DNA from: an uncultured Barnesiella sp.
GTDB lineage: Bacteria > Bacteroidota > Bacteroidia > Bacteroidales > Barnesiellaceae
DNA: 64,000 nt
NCBI GenBank assembly: GCA_944320015.1
Contig: CALUFO010000008.1
Location: 62,001 to 126,000, forward strand
Direction of reading: 5' to 3'
The translations under genes and the position numbers were made by a program. Below the pieces are notes generated by a model. That model was not told where the DNA came from. It saw only the letters and a program-made list of their open reading frames with translations, and did not search any database. Positions 43,195 through 52,111 of this stretch are shown here, piece by piece (position 1 is the first letter of the stretch; every line of letters begins with the position of its first letter).

Positions 43195-43767
43195 ATGAAC
43201 ATGAAGCGAGTCATAGAAACAATCAATGAGGCATATCCTATTTCGTCCGAGACTGAACAGGCTTTGAAGGATAGTGTGACGGAATGCCACTTTCCCAAAC
43301 GGTATCAATTGATTAAGGCGGGTGCATACAGCAAGTGCGCCTATTTCATCGAGGAGGGTATGACCCGCTCGTTTTGGTTGGTGAACGGCGAGGAGATAAC
43401 CACCTCGTTTTCGTACGAAGGCGGAATCGTGTTCAGCATGGACGAGTTGTATTACAACAAGGTGAGTGAGGAATTTGTCGAAACGCTCGAAGATGTGGTC
43501 GCTTACCGTATTTCGGTCGAGCGCTTGCTCGAACTGTTTCGCACCAATATCGAGTTGGCCAATTGGGGACGCATTATCCATCAAAACGAATATCGGCGGT
43601 TGCACCGTTCGCACAAAGAGCGACTCACCCTGTCGGCCGGCGATCGGTACGAGGCTTTCAAACAACAGTTTCCGCAAGTGTGCCAACGGGCGCAGTTAGG
43701 TTATATCGCTTCTTATCTGGGCATAACCCTCTCGACGTTGAGCCGGTTGCGTGGAGCGAAAAAATAG
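43195..43767 (+). CDS. Crp/Fnr-family transcription regulator
   Basis: 190 residues: cyclic-nucleotide-binding-like beta roll (about 10-120; FPKRYQLIKAGAYSKCAYFIEEGMTRSFW) and a C-terminal helix-turn-helix (LGYIASYLGITLSTLSRLR). It lacks the Fe-S cysteines of Fnr and a clear cAMP pocket, as in most Bacteroidetes relatives. ATG 43195 (MNMKRV) is chosen because the frame further upstream overlaps ispE and is not protein-like; ATG 43201 is an equal alternative. A perfect TTGAC-N4-GTCAA palindrome, the type of site this family binds, lies 17 bases past its stop. Confidence 0.88.
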   Translation: MNMKRVIETINEAYPISSETEQALKDSVTECHFPKRYQLIKAGAYSKCAYFIEEGMTRSFWLVNGEEITTSFSYEGGIVFSMDELYYNKVSEEFVETLEDVVAYRISVERLLELFRTNIELANWGRIIHQNEYRRLHRSHKERLTLSAGDRYEAFKQQFPQVCQRAQLGYIASYLGITLSTLSRLRGAKK

Positions 43768-43783
43768 TCCGGACGGGATAAAT

Positions 43784-43799
43784 TTTGACATAGGTCAAA
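43784..43799. promoter_or_regulatory. Crp/Fnr-type operator TTGAC-N4-GTCAA
   Basis: TTTGAC-ATAG-GTCAAA, perfect six-base arms. It is centred at 43791.5, about 33 bases upstream of the TAGTTTTG -7 box (43821-43828). Taking transcription to start about seven bases past the centre of that box, the operator centre falls near -42, the class II activator position used by Crp and Fnr. Confidence 0.55.
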
Positions 43800-43820
43800 T
43801 GCCGTGGCGTATAAGTTTGT

Positions 43821-43828
43821 TAGTTTTG
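43821..43828 (+). promoter_or_regulatory. -7 box of acyltransferase promoter
   Basis: TAGTTTTG fits TAnnTTTG. There is no TTTG at the -33 position, consistent with a promoter that needs an activator at the palindrome upstream. Confidence 0.6.
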
Positions 43829-43892
43829 CAATCGAGTCGGGAGAAAACTTCCCTTGATGTAAGCGTTTTATAAATATATAGTTTTCAGCATT

Positions 43893-45044
43893 ATGCAAAA
43901 AATCTCTTCTGCCGCATTTGCCGATACCAAGCCTCATTATGAGTTGCTCGATGGATTGCGTGGCGTAGCGGCTCTTTTGGTCGTGTGGTATCATGTGTTC
44001 GAGGGGTATGCCTTTGCTGGCGGAACACTCATCGAGAGTATCAATCATGGCTATCTGGCTGTCGACTTCTTTTTTATTCTGTCGGGGTTTGTAATCGGTT
44101 ATGCCTATGACGACCGTTGGGGCAGGAGCCTCACGATGAAGAACTTTTTCAAACGGCGGTTGATACGGCTTCACCCCATGGTGATAATGGGAGCGGTATT
44201 GGGAGTCGTCACATTCTGTATCCAGGGTAGTGTGCAGTGGGACGGTACGCATGTGGCCACTTCGATGACTATGCTGGCATTGCTCTGCGCCATGTTTTTT
44301 ATACCTGCCTATCCCGGTGCCGGTTACGAAGTGCGGGGCAACGGCGAGATGTTTCCGCTCAACGGCCCTTCGTGGTCGCTCTTTTTCGAGTACATAGGGA
44401 ACCTATTATATGCGTTGTTTATCCACCGTCTTTCGAACAAAATGTTGACCGTTTTTGTGGTTTTATTGGGGGCGACGTTGGCCTGCTTCGCCATTTTTGA
44501 CGTTTCGGGATATGGCAATATGGGAGTGGGCTGGACACTCGACGCCGTCAACTTTTTGGGCGGCTTGTTGCGCATGTTGTTCCCCTTTTCATTGGGAATG
44601 CTGCTTTCCCGTAATTTTAGGCCGGTAAAGGTGCGGGGTGCGTTTTGGATATGCGCGGCCGTGCTGCTGGCTTTGTTTGTCGTGCCTTATTTGGAGGGAA
44701 CCGAACCGATTTGTTGGAATGGGCTTTACGAGGCTTTTTGCATCATCGTGGTTTTCCCGCTCCTGATTATATTGGGGGCTTCGGGTAATACGACCGACAA
44801 AGTGTCGACCGGCATTTGTAAGTTCTTGGGCGACATCTCGTATCCGCTCTATATCACGCACTACCCATTCATGTATCTGTTCTATGCGTGGTTGATCAAA
44901 AACGAATACTTCACCTTTGGTGAGACGTGGCAGGTGGCACTCTGTGTCTATGTGTGGAATATCGTGGTCGCCTACTTGTGCTTGAAGTTGTACGACGAAC
45001 CGGTGCGCCGTTGGCTGAGCCGACGTTTTTTGAACCGGAAATAA
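43893..45044 (+). CDS. Acyltransferase-3 family membrane protein
   Basis: 383 residues with about ten transmembrane helices. DGLRGVAALLVVWYHVFEGY carries the conserved Arg and catalytic His of the acyltransferase-3 (OafA/NodX) family; FFFILSGFVIGYAYDDRW and FFKRRLIRLHPM are the next family motifs. These enzymes acetylate or acylate surface glycans. It is the likely target of the neighbouring Crp/Fnr regulator. The acceptor substrate cannot be told from sequence. Confidence 0.9.
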   Translation: MQKISSAAFADTKPHYELLDGLRGVAALLVVWYHVFEGYAFAGGTLIESINHGYLAVDFFFILSGFVIGYAYDDRWGRSLTMKNFFKRRLIRLHPMVIMGAVLGVVTFCIQGSVQWDGTHVATSMTMLALLCAMFFIPAYPGAGYEVRGNGEMFPLNGPSWSLFFEYIGNLLYALFIHRLSNKMLTVFVVLLGATLACFAIFDVSGYGNMGVGWTLDAVNFLGGLLRMLFPFSLGMLLSRNFRPVKVRGAFWICAAVLLALFVVPYLEGTEPICWNGLYEAFCIIVVFPLLIILGASGNTTDKVSTGICKFLGDISYPLYITHYPFMYLFYAWLIKNEYFTFGETWQVALCVYVWNIVVAYLCLKLYDEPVRRWLSRRFLNRK

Positions 45045-45194
45045 ATCGACCTTGGCAGGTAAAGCGGTGTCGATGGTGACAAAAATACAGCCATATAGGG
45101 TTTGGCAGCCTTTTTGATGCTTTATAAATGTCTGTTCAAGATACCCCTGTGAGGGGGTGAGAAATGAATCGTAAAAAAAGAAAAAACTAAAAAT

Positions 45195-45806
45195 ATGGCT
45201 GAAAAGAAAACAAACAAAAAAACGCAAAACGTTGTAGACGAGGCTCCTGAAAAAGAGACGAAGGAGATTAATGTCGAAGAATCCCAAGCCGAAGAAGGGG
45301 CTGCCCCCGAGAACGAAAGCGAGGAGGCCGAGGTCGATGAGGCTGCCAAATTGTCAGCCGAGTTGGAGACTTTAAAGGCGACCATCGAAAAAATGCAGAA
45401 AGATTATCTGTTGTTGATGGCCGAGTTTGACAATTTCCGCAAACGTACGCTTCGGGAGAAAGCCGAGTTGATTAAAAACGGCGGTGAAGGCTGTATGAAA
45501 GCTATATTGCCGGTCATTGACGACTTTGAACGAGGGTTGGCTGCCGTTGAGGAGAGCAACGATTTGGAGGCTGTGAAAGAGGGTATGAATTTGATTTATA
45601 ACAAATTCAAAACGTATCTCGAGCAGAACGGGGTAAAAGAAATTCCCACCAAAGATGTCGATTTCGACACGGAGTATCACGAGGCGGTAACCATGTTTCC
45701 CGCCCCCGACCCGGCTCAAAAAGGCAAAGTAATCGATACGGTGCAGAAAGGTTATACGCTTAACGATAAAGTTATACGCTTTGCCAAAGTGGTTGTGGGA
45801 GAGTAA
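45195..45806 (+). CDS. grpE: Nucleotide exchange factor for DnaK
   Basis: 203 residues. A long, acidic low-complexity N terminus (about 1-55; EEAPEKE, EEGAAPENESEEAEVDEAA), coiled coil about 55-95, then the GrpE core with YLLLMAEFDNFRKRTLREKAEL, IDDFERGL and the beta-wing end VQKGYTLNDKVIRFAKVVVG. Promotes ADP release from DnaK. dnaK is not in this window. dnaJ follows after 23 bases. A hairpin ACCCC-TGTGAG-GGGGT lies in the leader at 45143-45158. Confidence 0.95.
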   Translation: MAEKKTNKKTQNVVDEAPEKETKEINVEESQAEEGAAPENESEEAEVDEAAKLSAELETLKATIEKMQKDYLLLMAEFDNFRKRTLREKAELIKNGGEGCMKAILPVIDDFERGLAAVEESNDLEAVKEGMNLIYNKFKTYLEQNGVKEIPTKDVDFDTEYHEAVTMFPAPDPAQKGKVIDTVQKGYTLNDKVIRFAKVVVGE

Positions 45807-45829
45807 AAGATTTATAGGGATAGAGAGCA

Positions 45830-46984
45830 ATGGAAAAAAGAGATTACTATGAAGTGCTGGGCGTCGCCAAAGATGCGACGGCCGACGAAATAAAGAAAGC
45901 ATACCGCAAGAAAGCGATTCAATATCACCCCGATAAGAATCCCGGCAACAAGGAGGCCGAGGAAAAATTCAAAGAGGCAGCCGAGGCCTACGAGGTGCTG
46001 AGCAACCCCGATAAGCGGGCTCGCTATGACCAGTTTGGCCATCAAGGTTTGGGTGGTGCTGCCGGAGGCGGATTCGGGGGAGGAGGTATGTCTATGGAGG
46101 ATATATTCTCTCACTTCGGCGATATTTTCGGCGGTGGTTTTGGCGGCTTTGAAGGTTTTGGCGGCGGTAGCTCCCGCAGAGGCCGGCGTCATGTCAATAA
46201 AGGGTCGGACTTGCGGGTGAAGGTGAAACTTACTCTCAAAGAGATAGCCACGGGAGTCGAGAAGAAAATCAAGGTGCCCAAATATGTGAGTTGCTCGCAT
46301 TGCAACGGAACCGGAGCCGAGAACGGTACGGCCTATACCACTTGCTCGAAGTGTAACGGATCGGGGGTGGTCACTCGTGTGCAACAGACTTTCCTCGGTG
46401 CCATGCAGTCGACGACCACCTGTCCCGATTGTGGTGGCGAGGGTCGCGTCATTACCAAGAAATGTCCTCATTGCGCCGGCGAGGGTATCGTGCGCGAGGA
46501 GGAGGTAATTACGCTCAATATTCCGGCCGGAGTGGCTGAGGGTATGCAGCTCTCGATGGCCGGTAAGGGAAATGCAGCCCGCCACGGAGGCGTGAACGGC
46601 GATTTGCTGATCCTTATCGAGGAAGAGCCGCATCCCGATTTGGTGCGTGATGAGAACGATTTGATATATAACTTGCTGCTCGACCTGCCCACGGCTGTGT
46701 TGGGCGGTTCGGTCGAAGTTCCCACACTCGACGGCAAAGCCCGTATCAAAGTCGAACCGGGTACTCAACCCGGCAAGATATTCCGTTTGCGGGGCAAGGG
46801 ATTGCCCTCGGTCAATCGGTATGGGGTGGGCGATTTGATTGTGAATGTATCGGTCTATATTCCCGAGAATCTCAGTTCGAGCGAAAAGAAGACTTTCGAG
46901 GAGTTGAAACATTCGTCCAATATGCAACCTTCGCTCACGACCAAGCAACGTATATTTAGCAAGTTGCGTCACATGTTTGAGTAA
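45830..46984 (+). CDS. dnaJ: Chaperone DnaJ (type I)
   Basis: 384 residues with all type I modules: J domain with [14 protein letters not shown], Gly/Phe-rich linker ([15 protein letters not shown] ... [11 protein letters not shown]), four zinc-binding repeats ([32 protein letters not shown]) and the C-terminal client-binding domain. Stimulates DnaK ATPase. Second gene of the grpE unit. Confidence 0.97.
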   Translation: MEKRDYYEVLGVAKDATADEIKKAYRKKAIQYHPDKNPGNKEAEEKFKEAAEAYEVLSNPDKRARYDQFGHQGLGGAAGGGFGGGGMSMEDIFSHFGDIFGGGFGGFEGFGGGSSRRGRRHVNKGSDLRVKVKLTLKEIATGVEKKIKVPKYVSCSHCNGTGAENGTAYTTCSKCNGSGVVTRVQQTFLGAMQSTTTCPDCGGEGRVITKKCPHCAGEGIVREEEVITLNIPAGVAEGMQLSMAGKGNAARHGGVNGDLLILIEEEPHPDLVRDENDLIYNLLLDLPTAVLGGSVEVPTLDGKARIKVEPGTQPGKIFRLRGKGLPSVNRYGVGDLIVNVSVYIPENLSSSEKKTFEELKHSSNMQPSLTTKQRIFSKLRHMFE

Positions 46985-47003
46985 TACAGGATTTGAAAAA
47001 GTG

Positions 47004-47048
47004 AAAACCGGGACAGCACATCTTGCCGATGTGCCTCCCGGTTTTTTT
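47004..47048 (+). terminator. Terminator of grpE-dnaJ
   Basis: AAAACCGGGA / TCCCGGTTTT with a nested AGCACATC/GATGTGC stem and a seven-T run. Confidence 0.9.
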
Positions 47049-47091
47049 ATTTCGTCTCATGCCGCTTTTGTCAAGTTGTCTATCTATTTGT

Positions 47092-48021
47092 TTACCTGTT
47101 GGACTGGCGTGTCGGTGAGCTTGACCCCGAGGCGTTGTAAATGATTTTGGCGATGTCGGCGATGATTCTGGCGTTGTTACGGTCGCTTTCATGGGAATCT
47201 TTGACGAAAATAACGAGGTAACACACCCGGCCGTCGGGCAGGTAGATAAAGCCGGCGTCGTTGTCGGCAATTGTCAGGCCGTCGGCGCTCTTCCCGGAAC
47301 TGCCGGTCTTGTGTCCCAGCGTGATTTCGGGCGGTAGCCCGGCTCGAATTTTATTGGTGCCGGTCGAGGTTTCGATAAGTGTTTTTTTCATGAAACGGGT
47401 ATGTGATTCGTTGAGCAATGCGCCGTCGTGAATTTTTTCCAATAGTCGCACCACCGACGAGGGATGCCCCCAATTGCGGTAGCAGCCGGACGGGTCGGCG
47501 TGCATGGAGGCTTCGGTTTCGGTGAGGTCATAGCCGATGATGCCAGTCCTGTCGATACAGGCTTTTACCGCTTCGATACCGCCGGCATAGTCGATGAGTA
47601 TGTCGCAGGCGTTGTTGTCGCTCTGTGCGAGGGAGTAGCGCAGCAGGTCGGCATAAGTGATGCGAAAGTTCCCCGAGGGATAGCGGTCGAGCAGTGGACT
47701 ATATGTGTCGCGGCGCATTTGGGTCGAGTCGACGCTCAGTATCTCGTCGAGTCCGACGCCCTCGGCCTCCATGCGTTGCAGGACGGCCACGGCCACATGT
47801 AGTTTGAATACGCTCATGAGTGGGTAGCGTATCTCGTCGTTGAAGGTGAATCGTTGCCCGTTTACGGCACAGGCTACTCCCACGGTGGCCGCTTTGTCGT
47901 GCAGGATGTTCTCGATTTGCCGTTTGGCCTCTGTCATGGATTCGGGGGTAAAGGCGTGTGCCGGTAACAGGGTCAAGCCGAGAAAAAAAAGCGTTGTCAA
48001 TAAAGTTCGATAGAGGCGCAT
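47092..48021 (-). CDS. Class A beta-lactamase, Bacteroidales subclass A2 type
   Basis: 309-residue serine beta-lactamase exported to the periplasm (signal peptide MRLYRTLLTTLFFLGLTLLPAHA). Active-site motifs: S70-V-F-K73 in YPLMSVFKLHV, S134-D-N136 in LAQSDNNACD, an omega-loop Glu in TETEASMHADP, and K238-T-G240 in GHKTGSSG. The EASMHAD form of the omega loop, as in CepA/CblA/CfxA enzymes, places it in subclass A2 and predicts cephalosporinase activity (inference). No IS or mobilisation gene is adjacent, so it looks like a resident chromosomal gene. It has an extra basic C-terminal tail (SGSSSPTRQSNR). Confidence 0.92.
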   Translation of the reverse strand: MRLYRTLLTTLFFLGLTLLPAHAFTPESMTEAKRQIENILHDKAATVGVACAVNGQRFTFNDEIRYPLMSVFKLHVAVAVLQRMEAEGVGLDEILSVDSTQMRRDTYSPLLDRYPSGNFRITYADLLRYSLAQSDNNACDILIDYAGGIEAVKACIDRTGIIGYDLTETEASMHADPSGCYRNWGHPSSVVRLLEKIHDGALLNESHTRFMKKTLIETSTGTNKIRAGLPPEITLGHKTGSSGKSADGLTIADNDAGFIYLPDGRVCYLVIFVKDSHESDRNNARIIADIAKIIYNASGSSSPTRQSNR

Positions 48022-48136
48022 ATAGTTGGTTTGTGTTGTTTTATCTTTCCAAAAGTAGAAATAAAATCTTTATCTGACAAATGAATCAGCTCGGTAAAAA
48101 ATGTAGCTGGCATGTATCTCTATTCCCGACTTTTAT

Positions 48137-48144
48137 TACTTTTG
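48137..48144 (+). promoter_or_regulatory. -7 box almost on top of the dihydrouridine synthase start
   Basis: TACTTTTG ends three bases before ATG 48148. If used, the mRNA would be leaderless or nearly so. Confidence 0.45.
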
Positions 48145-48147
48145 TCC

Positions 48148-49104
48148 ATGATGTCGTTACCGATTTATTTCGCTCCGTTGCAAGGTTATACCGACGCCGT
48201 TTACCGTCGGGCGCACGCCTCCCTGTTTGGTGGCGTGGCAGCCTATTATACGCCTTTTGTAAGAATCGAGAAAGACGATTTTCGCCGCAAGGATTTGTGC
48301 GATATAGCCGCCGAGAACAATGAGGGTGTGGAGGTCGTGCCGCAGGCGATCGCCTCGGAACCCGACGAGCTGCGGCGTATTGTCGATAAGATAGCGTCGT
48401 GTGGATACCACCGCATCGATATAAATCTGGGGTGCCCGTTTCCTATATTGGCTCGTCGGCATAAAGGGTCGGGGATATTGCCATACCCCGATGAGGTGGA
48501 ACGGCTGTTAAAACCGTTGGAAGAATATGCCGATTTGGCTTTTTCGGTGAAGATGCGGCTGGGGTGGGAGAGCCCCGGTGAATCGTTGCGGCTGCTGCCT
48601 CTGCTCGAGAGTGCGCCGGTACGGCAAATTACGCTCCATGCCCGGTTGGGGAAACAACAATACAAGGGAGTTCCCGATGTGGAGTCTTTTGCCCGTTTTT
48701 ATGAAGAGTGCCGTCTTCCGCTTGTTTATAACGGCGACCTCGCCACGGTCGACGATATGGTCGTGTTGGAGCGGCGCTTCCCCCGCTTGGCCGGGCTGAT
48801 GGTGGGACGGGGATTGCTGGCAGCTCCGTGGTTGGCCGAGGCGTATGCGTGTCGAGGGGTTATGCCGCAAGACCGCTATGAGCGGGTGGCGCGGTTGCAC
48901 GAGCGGGTGGCCGAAGAGTATAAAACAGTTTTGCAGGGCGAACATCAGTGGCTTGCCCGCATGGCTGAATTTTGGGAATACCTGCTGCCCGAGGCCGATC
49001 GGCGGTTAAAAAAACGGGTGCTGAAATCGCGCGATGAGCGGGAATATACCGAGGCTGTGCGAACCCTTTTTCTCTCGATGAAAGAAAAAGCGACAGCAGG
49101 ATAG
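48148..49104 (+). CDS. tRNA-dihydrouridine synthase
   Basis: 318-residue FMN-dependent Dus enzyme that reduces uridines in the tRNA D-loop. FAPLQGYTDAVYRRAH is the FMN-binding start, INLGCPFPILARRHKGSGIL includes the catalytic Cys, KMRLGW and LPLVYNGDLATVDD bind FMN and tRNA, and GLMVGRGLLAAPWL closes the barrel. An in-frame ATG at 48112 would add a hydrophobic 12-residue leader that is not family-like, so I start at the ATG-ATG pair 48148/48151. Which Dus subtype (A, B or C) is unclear; the C type fits best. Confidence 0.9.
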   Translation: MMSLPIYFAPLQGYTDAVYRRAHASLFGGVAAYYTPFVRIEKDDFRRKDLCDIAAENNEGVEVVPQAIASEPDELRRIVDKIASCGYHRIDINLGCPFPILARRHKGSGILPYPDEVERLLKPLEEYADLAFSVKMRLGWESPGESLRLLPLLESAPVRQITLHARLGKQQYKGVPDVESFARFYEECRLPLVYNGDLATVDDMVVLERRFPRLAGLMVGRGLLAAPWLAEAYACRGVMPQDRYERVARLHERVAEEYKTVLQGEHQWLARMAEFWEYLLPEADRRLKKRVLKSRDEREYTEAVRTLFLSMKEKATAG

Positions 49105-49126
49105 CCGTTTTCTCGGGGAAAAGTGT

Positions 49127-49134
49127 TATATTTG
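49127..49134 (+). promoter_or_regulatory. -7 box of DUF2007 gene
   Basis: TATATTTG, 26 bases before the ATG at 49161. Confidence 0.5.
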
Positions 49135-49160
49135 GATAAACCACCTAAAAAGAAAATCCT

Positions 49161-49397
49161 ATGGGAAAGGAGATTGTGTTGTATCGTACGTTCGACTCGG
49201 CGGTCGAAGCGAATATCGTGAAAGATGTATTGGAAACGAATGGTGTACCTTGCTTCTTGTCGAACGAGATATTTTCGAGCGTGTTGCCGCTGACACATTC
49301 GACAGTGGGTGCTATTCGCCTGAATATTTTTGCCGAAGATGTGGCGAAGGCCGACACGATTTTGAGTACGACCACGCTTCCCGAGGAGGAAGCATAG
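49161..49397 (+). CDS. DUF2007-type putative signal-transducing protein
   Basis: 78 residues: VLYRTFDSAVEANIVKDVLETNGVPCFLSNE followed by IRLNIFAEDVAKADTIL, the characteristic half-ferredoxin-like DUF2007 domain. The family is small, cytosolic and of unknown function, sometimes fused to membrane or zinc domains; here it stands alone and ends seven bases before the converging nhaC gene. Confidence 0.82.
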   Translation: MGKEIVLYRTFDSAVEANIVKDVLETNGVPCFLSNEIFSSVLPLTHSTVGAIRLNIFAEDVAKADTILSTTTLPEEEA

Positions 49398-49403
49398 TGG
49401 TTG

Positions 49404-50888
49404 TCAAGCGGCTTGTTTTACTTCTTCCGGATTTTCGTCGGATAGTCCGGGAGAGATTCCCTGCTTGATTTTGTACCCGATGAATACTATGAAAATGGAC
49501 ATTAGCGGGCTCAACAGATTGAAAAAACAATAGGGCAGGTAAGTAAGGGTGCTTACGCCCAGCACGGTAGCTTGGGTCATGCCGCAGGAATTCCACGGGA
49601 TAAGTACCGAGGTGACTGTGACCGAGTCTTCCACGGTGCGGCTGAGCAGCCGGCTCTCCAAGCCTTGTTTGGAATACAACTCCTTGAACAGATTCCCGGT
49701 GAGAATGATCGAGAGATATTGGTCGGCCGTGCAGGTATTGAAAAACATGCCGGCACCCACGGTCGAGCATACGGCGCTTTGAGGCCTGTGTACAAATCGC
49801 ACGAAGAAGCCGGTAATACTGCGAATCATGTTGCTGGCCGACATGGCACCCCCGAAACACATGGCGCAGATAATCAGCCAAATTGTGTCCAACATACCCC
49901 GCATGCCCCGGGTGGCTACCAGTGCGTCTATTTCGGGGTGACCGGTCGACAGGGAGGTGCTCCCGAAAACCGAGGTCATTATCGCCTTGAATGCCGTGGC
50001 GAAGTCGAGGCTTTCGCCCGATACGATTTGCGGTAAGATGTGGGGTTGGAATATCAACATACACACAGCGGCGATGACCGACGAGATAAACAGGGTGATA
50101 ATCGTGGGCAGTTTAATGACGATGAGGACGGCTGTCACGAGCGGGACAAGCAACAGCCACGGCGAAAGATTGAATTTCTGAGCCAGCGTATCGGCAAACA
50201 ATTCGCTTTGGCCTCCTTCCGGGTTCCCCATTAAAATCCCGGCTATGGTAAAGATGATGAGGGTGATGGTCATTGCCGGGACAGTGGTAATGAGCATATA
50301 GCGAATGTGAGTGAAAAGTTTAGTGCCGGTCGTCGACGAGGCGAGTACAGTCGTGTCGGAGAGCGGCGATATTTTGTCGCCGAAGTAGGCACCCGAGATG
50401 ATTGCGCCCGCAATCCACCCTGTTTCAAATCCTTGTGCCTTCCCGATACCCAAGAGGGCTACTCCAATGGTGGCGATGGTTGTCCACGAACTCCCGGTGA
50501 TGACCGATACGATAGCGCAGATAAGGCAGCATGAGGCGAGGAAGAATCGGGGAGTAAGGGTTTGCAGTCCATACGAGATGAGGGTGGGAACTACCCCGCT
50601 GAGCATCCATGTGCCCGAGATTGCCCCGATGAGCAACAGGATAATAATGGCAGGGGTTACTTTCTTGATGTTTTTGGCCATGCCCTCTTCGAGAGTCGAC
50701 CATTTGTAGTGGTATTTTATCATAGCAATCCCCACGCATACAGCCGAGGCTACGAGCAGCGACACTTGACTGCCGCCCAGCAGGGCGTCGCTGCCGAATG
50801 TGGGAATGACCATCGCCAATAGTGCCACGAGAGTAATCAAGGGAATAAGAGCGACAACGGGAGCGGGTATTTTGGTTTTTTCCGGCAT
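49404..50888 (-). CDS. nhaC: Na+/H+ antiporter, NhaC family
   Basis: 494-residue inner-membrane protein with about 12 helices. The NhaC signature regions are present: ITGSSWTTIATIGVALLGIG, GAIISGAYFGDKISPLSDTTVLAS (conserved acidic residues in the ion path) and TADQYLSIILTGNLFKELY, TVTSVLIPWNSCGMTQATVLG. Exchanges internal Na+ for protons. A malate/lactate exchange (MleN-like) role is possible in this superfamily. Confidence 0.9.
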   Translation of the reverse strand: MPEKTKIPAPVVALIPLITLVALLAMVIPTFGSDALLGGSQVSLLVASAVCVGIAMIKYHYKWSTLEEGMAKNIKKVTPAIIILLLIGAISGTWMLSGVVPTLISYGLQTLTPRFFLASCCLICAIVSVITGSSWTTIATIGVALLGIGKAQGFETGWIAGAIISGAYFGDKISPLSDTTVLASSTTGTKLFTHIRYMLITTVPAMTITLIIFTIAGILMGNPEGGQSELFADTLAQKFNLSPWLLLVPLVTAVLIVIKLPTIITLFISSVIAAVCMLIFQPHILPQIVSGESLDFATAFKAIMTSVFGSTSLSTGHPEIDALVATRGMRGMLDTIWLIICAMCFGGAMSASNMIRSITGFFVRFVHRPQSAVCSTVGAGMFFNTCTADQYLSIILTGNLFKELYSKQGLESRLLSRTVEDSVTVTSVLIPWNSCGMTQATVLGVSTLTYLPYCFFNLLSPLMSIFIVFIGYKIKQGISPGLSDENPEEVKQAA

Positions 50889-50914
50889 GATAGTCCTTTT
50901 CGATTTTGACGCTG

Positions 50915-50922
50915 CAAAAGTA
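50915..50922 (-). promoter_or_regulatory. -7 box of nhaC promoter
   Basis: TACTTTTG on the minus strand, 27 bases upstream of the nhaC start. Confidence 0.55.
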
Positions 50923-51202
50923 ATAATATTGCATGTATAATAGCATATTTTTTCGTTATTTTTGGATAAATAGGTGATTTTTATCGAGTAATAGAATAAA
51001 TATGCAATTTTATACTGTTCATATTGTCACTTTATCCTCCTTGTGCCAGCCTTGGATAATTCTTTTTCGGCATTTCCATCACTCTCTTAATCCTTTCGGT
51101 TCTTTGGTTCGCCTCCCTCTATGGTTTCGCCACACAGGGAAGGCGTCTCCAATAACATACTTTGCTCATAGAATCAATAAAAAGGGCCCAGCAGAAACAG
51201 AC
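50923..51202. other. Intergenic stretch without recognisable gene
   Basis: AT-rich near nhaC, then a pyrimidine-rich plus strand. I see no convincing ORF, tRNA or hairpin terminator. It must contain the 3' end of the sigma-factor operon transcript. Confidence 0.4.
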
Positions 51203-52102
51203 TCAGAAGTGGAGCATAACACCGGCCGAGAAGCTGCGCATCTCGGGCGCGTGATTTTTCTGCATTATGCGGAATGGCGAAACTTTTACATAAAACCCGA
51301 ATGTCCCGTATCCGCCCTGTGCCATGATGTCGAGGTTGATAGGGTTTGGTTTGATGTTTTTGTTGAAGTATTGCACCTTTTCCTCTCCCAAGCGGTATTT
51401 GGTTTTCACGCTGCTATATGTTTTGATACCGATAACCGGACCGAGCGAAAAGAATACCGGCCCTTGTAAGAAAGTTCTGGTTTGCCATTCGATAAGCAAG
51501 GGCACAGTGAGGTCGACTGTTTTCAACCGTGAAAATTCGAGTTTGGCCCCATCGGGGCAAGGCACGACCGAAATTTGTCCTTCCTGTTTGGTGAAATAGC
51601 GGTTGTCGTTCATGACGTAGTTGCGCCAGTCGATGCCCAGTCCGGTAACAAAGCCCCAACTGTTGTTGTAAATGGGGGTGTAAAAGGTAATGAAATTCCA
51701 AAAAATTTCAAACGAATTGGAGAAGTCGAGCGAGACCCCGTCGGGTGAGTTGAGAAAACTCAGGTTGCCGTTCATCGCATTGCAGAATCCGAATCCTACT
51801 CCCGACCAGTGTGGGTCGAAGCGTTGGCGTTTTTCCTCTTTCTTCCCGGGGATGAGATTTGAGAAGGGGAACGATACCGACTCGGAGAGTTCCCACGAAG
51901 TTTGTTTTTTGCCGTCGATGTGACGCGACTCGTAGAATTTGTCGTATGGTTTTTCTCCTTCATAGACAATGACCGATACGATGTCGGCCGAGTCTTTGAT
52001 GTGAATGTTTTTTTGGTTGAATACGACGGTCGTGTCGCATTCGGCGGCGAGCAGAGGCAGGGTTGCGACTTGGGTAAATAAGAAAAGGAGTAATTTTTTC
52101 AT
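51203..52102 (-). CDS. Outer-membrane beta-barrel protein of the sigma-factor locus
   Basis: 299 residues: signal peptide MKKLLLFLFTQVATLPLLA, a variable periplasmic-type N-terminal stretch to about residue 100, then strands such as DPHWSGVGFGFCNAMNG, WGFVTGLGIDWRNYVM, LTVPLLIEWQTR and FSAGVMLHF at the end. It resembles the 'outer membrane beta-barrel' family found in Bacteroidales sigma/anti-sigma loci. It lies downstream of, and in the same direction as, the ECF sigma and anti-sigma/barrel genes and is probably in the same regulon. Confidence 0.8.
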   Translation of the reverse strand: MKKLLLFLFTQVATLPLLAAECDTTVVFNQKNIHIKDSADIVSVIVYEGEKPYDKFYESRHIDGKKQTSWELSESVSFPFSNLIPGKKEEKRQRFDPHWSGVGFGFCNAMNGNLSFLNSPDGVSLDFSNSFEIFWNFITFYTPIYNNSWGFVTGLGIDWRNYVMNDNRYFTKQEGQISVVPCPDGAKLEFSRLKTVDLTVPLLIEWQTRTFLQGPVFFSLGPVIGIKTYSSVKTKYRLGEEKVQYFNKNIKPNPINLDIMAQGGYGTFGFYVKVSPFRIMQKNHAPEMRSFSAGVMLHF

Positions 52103-52111
52103 AATCCAGAG

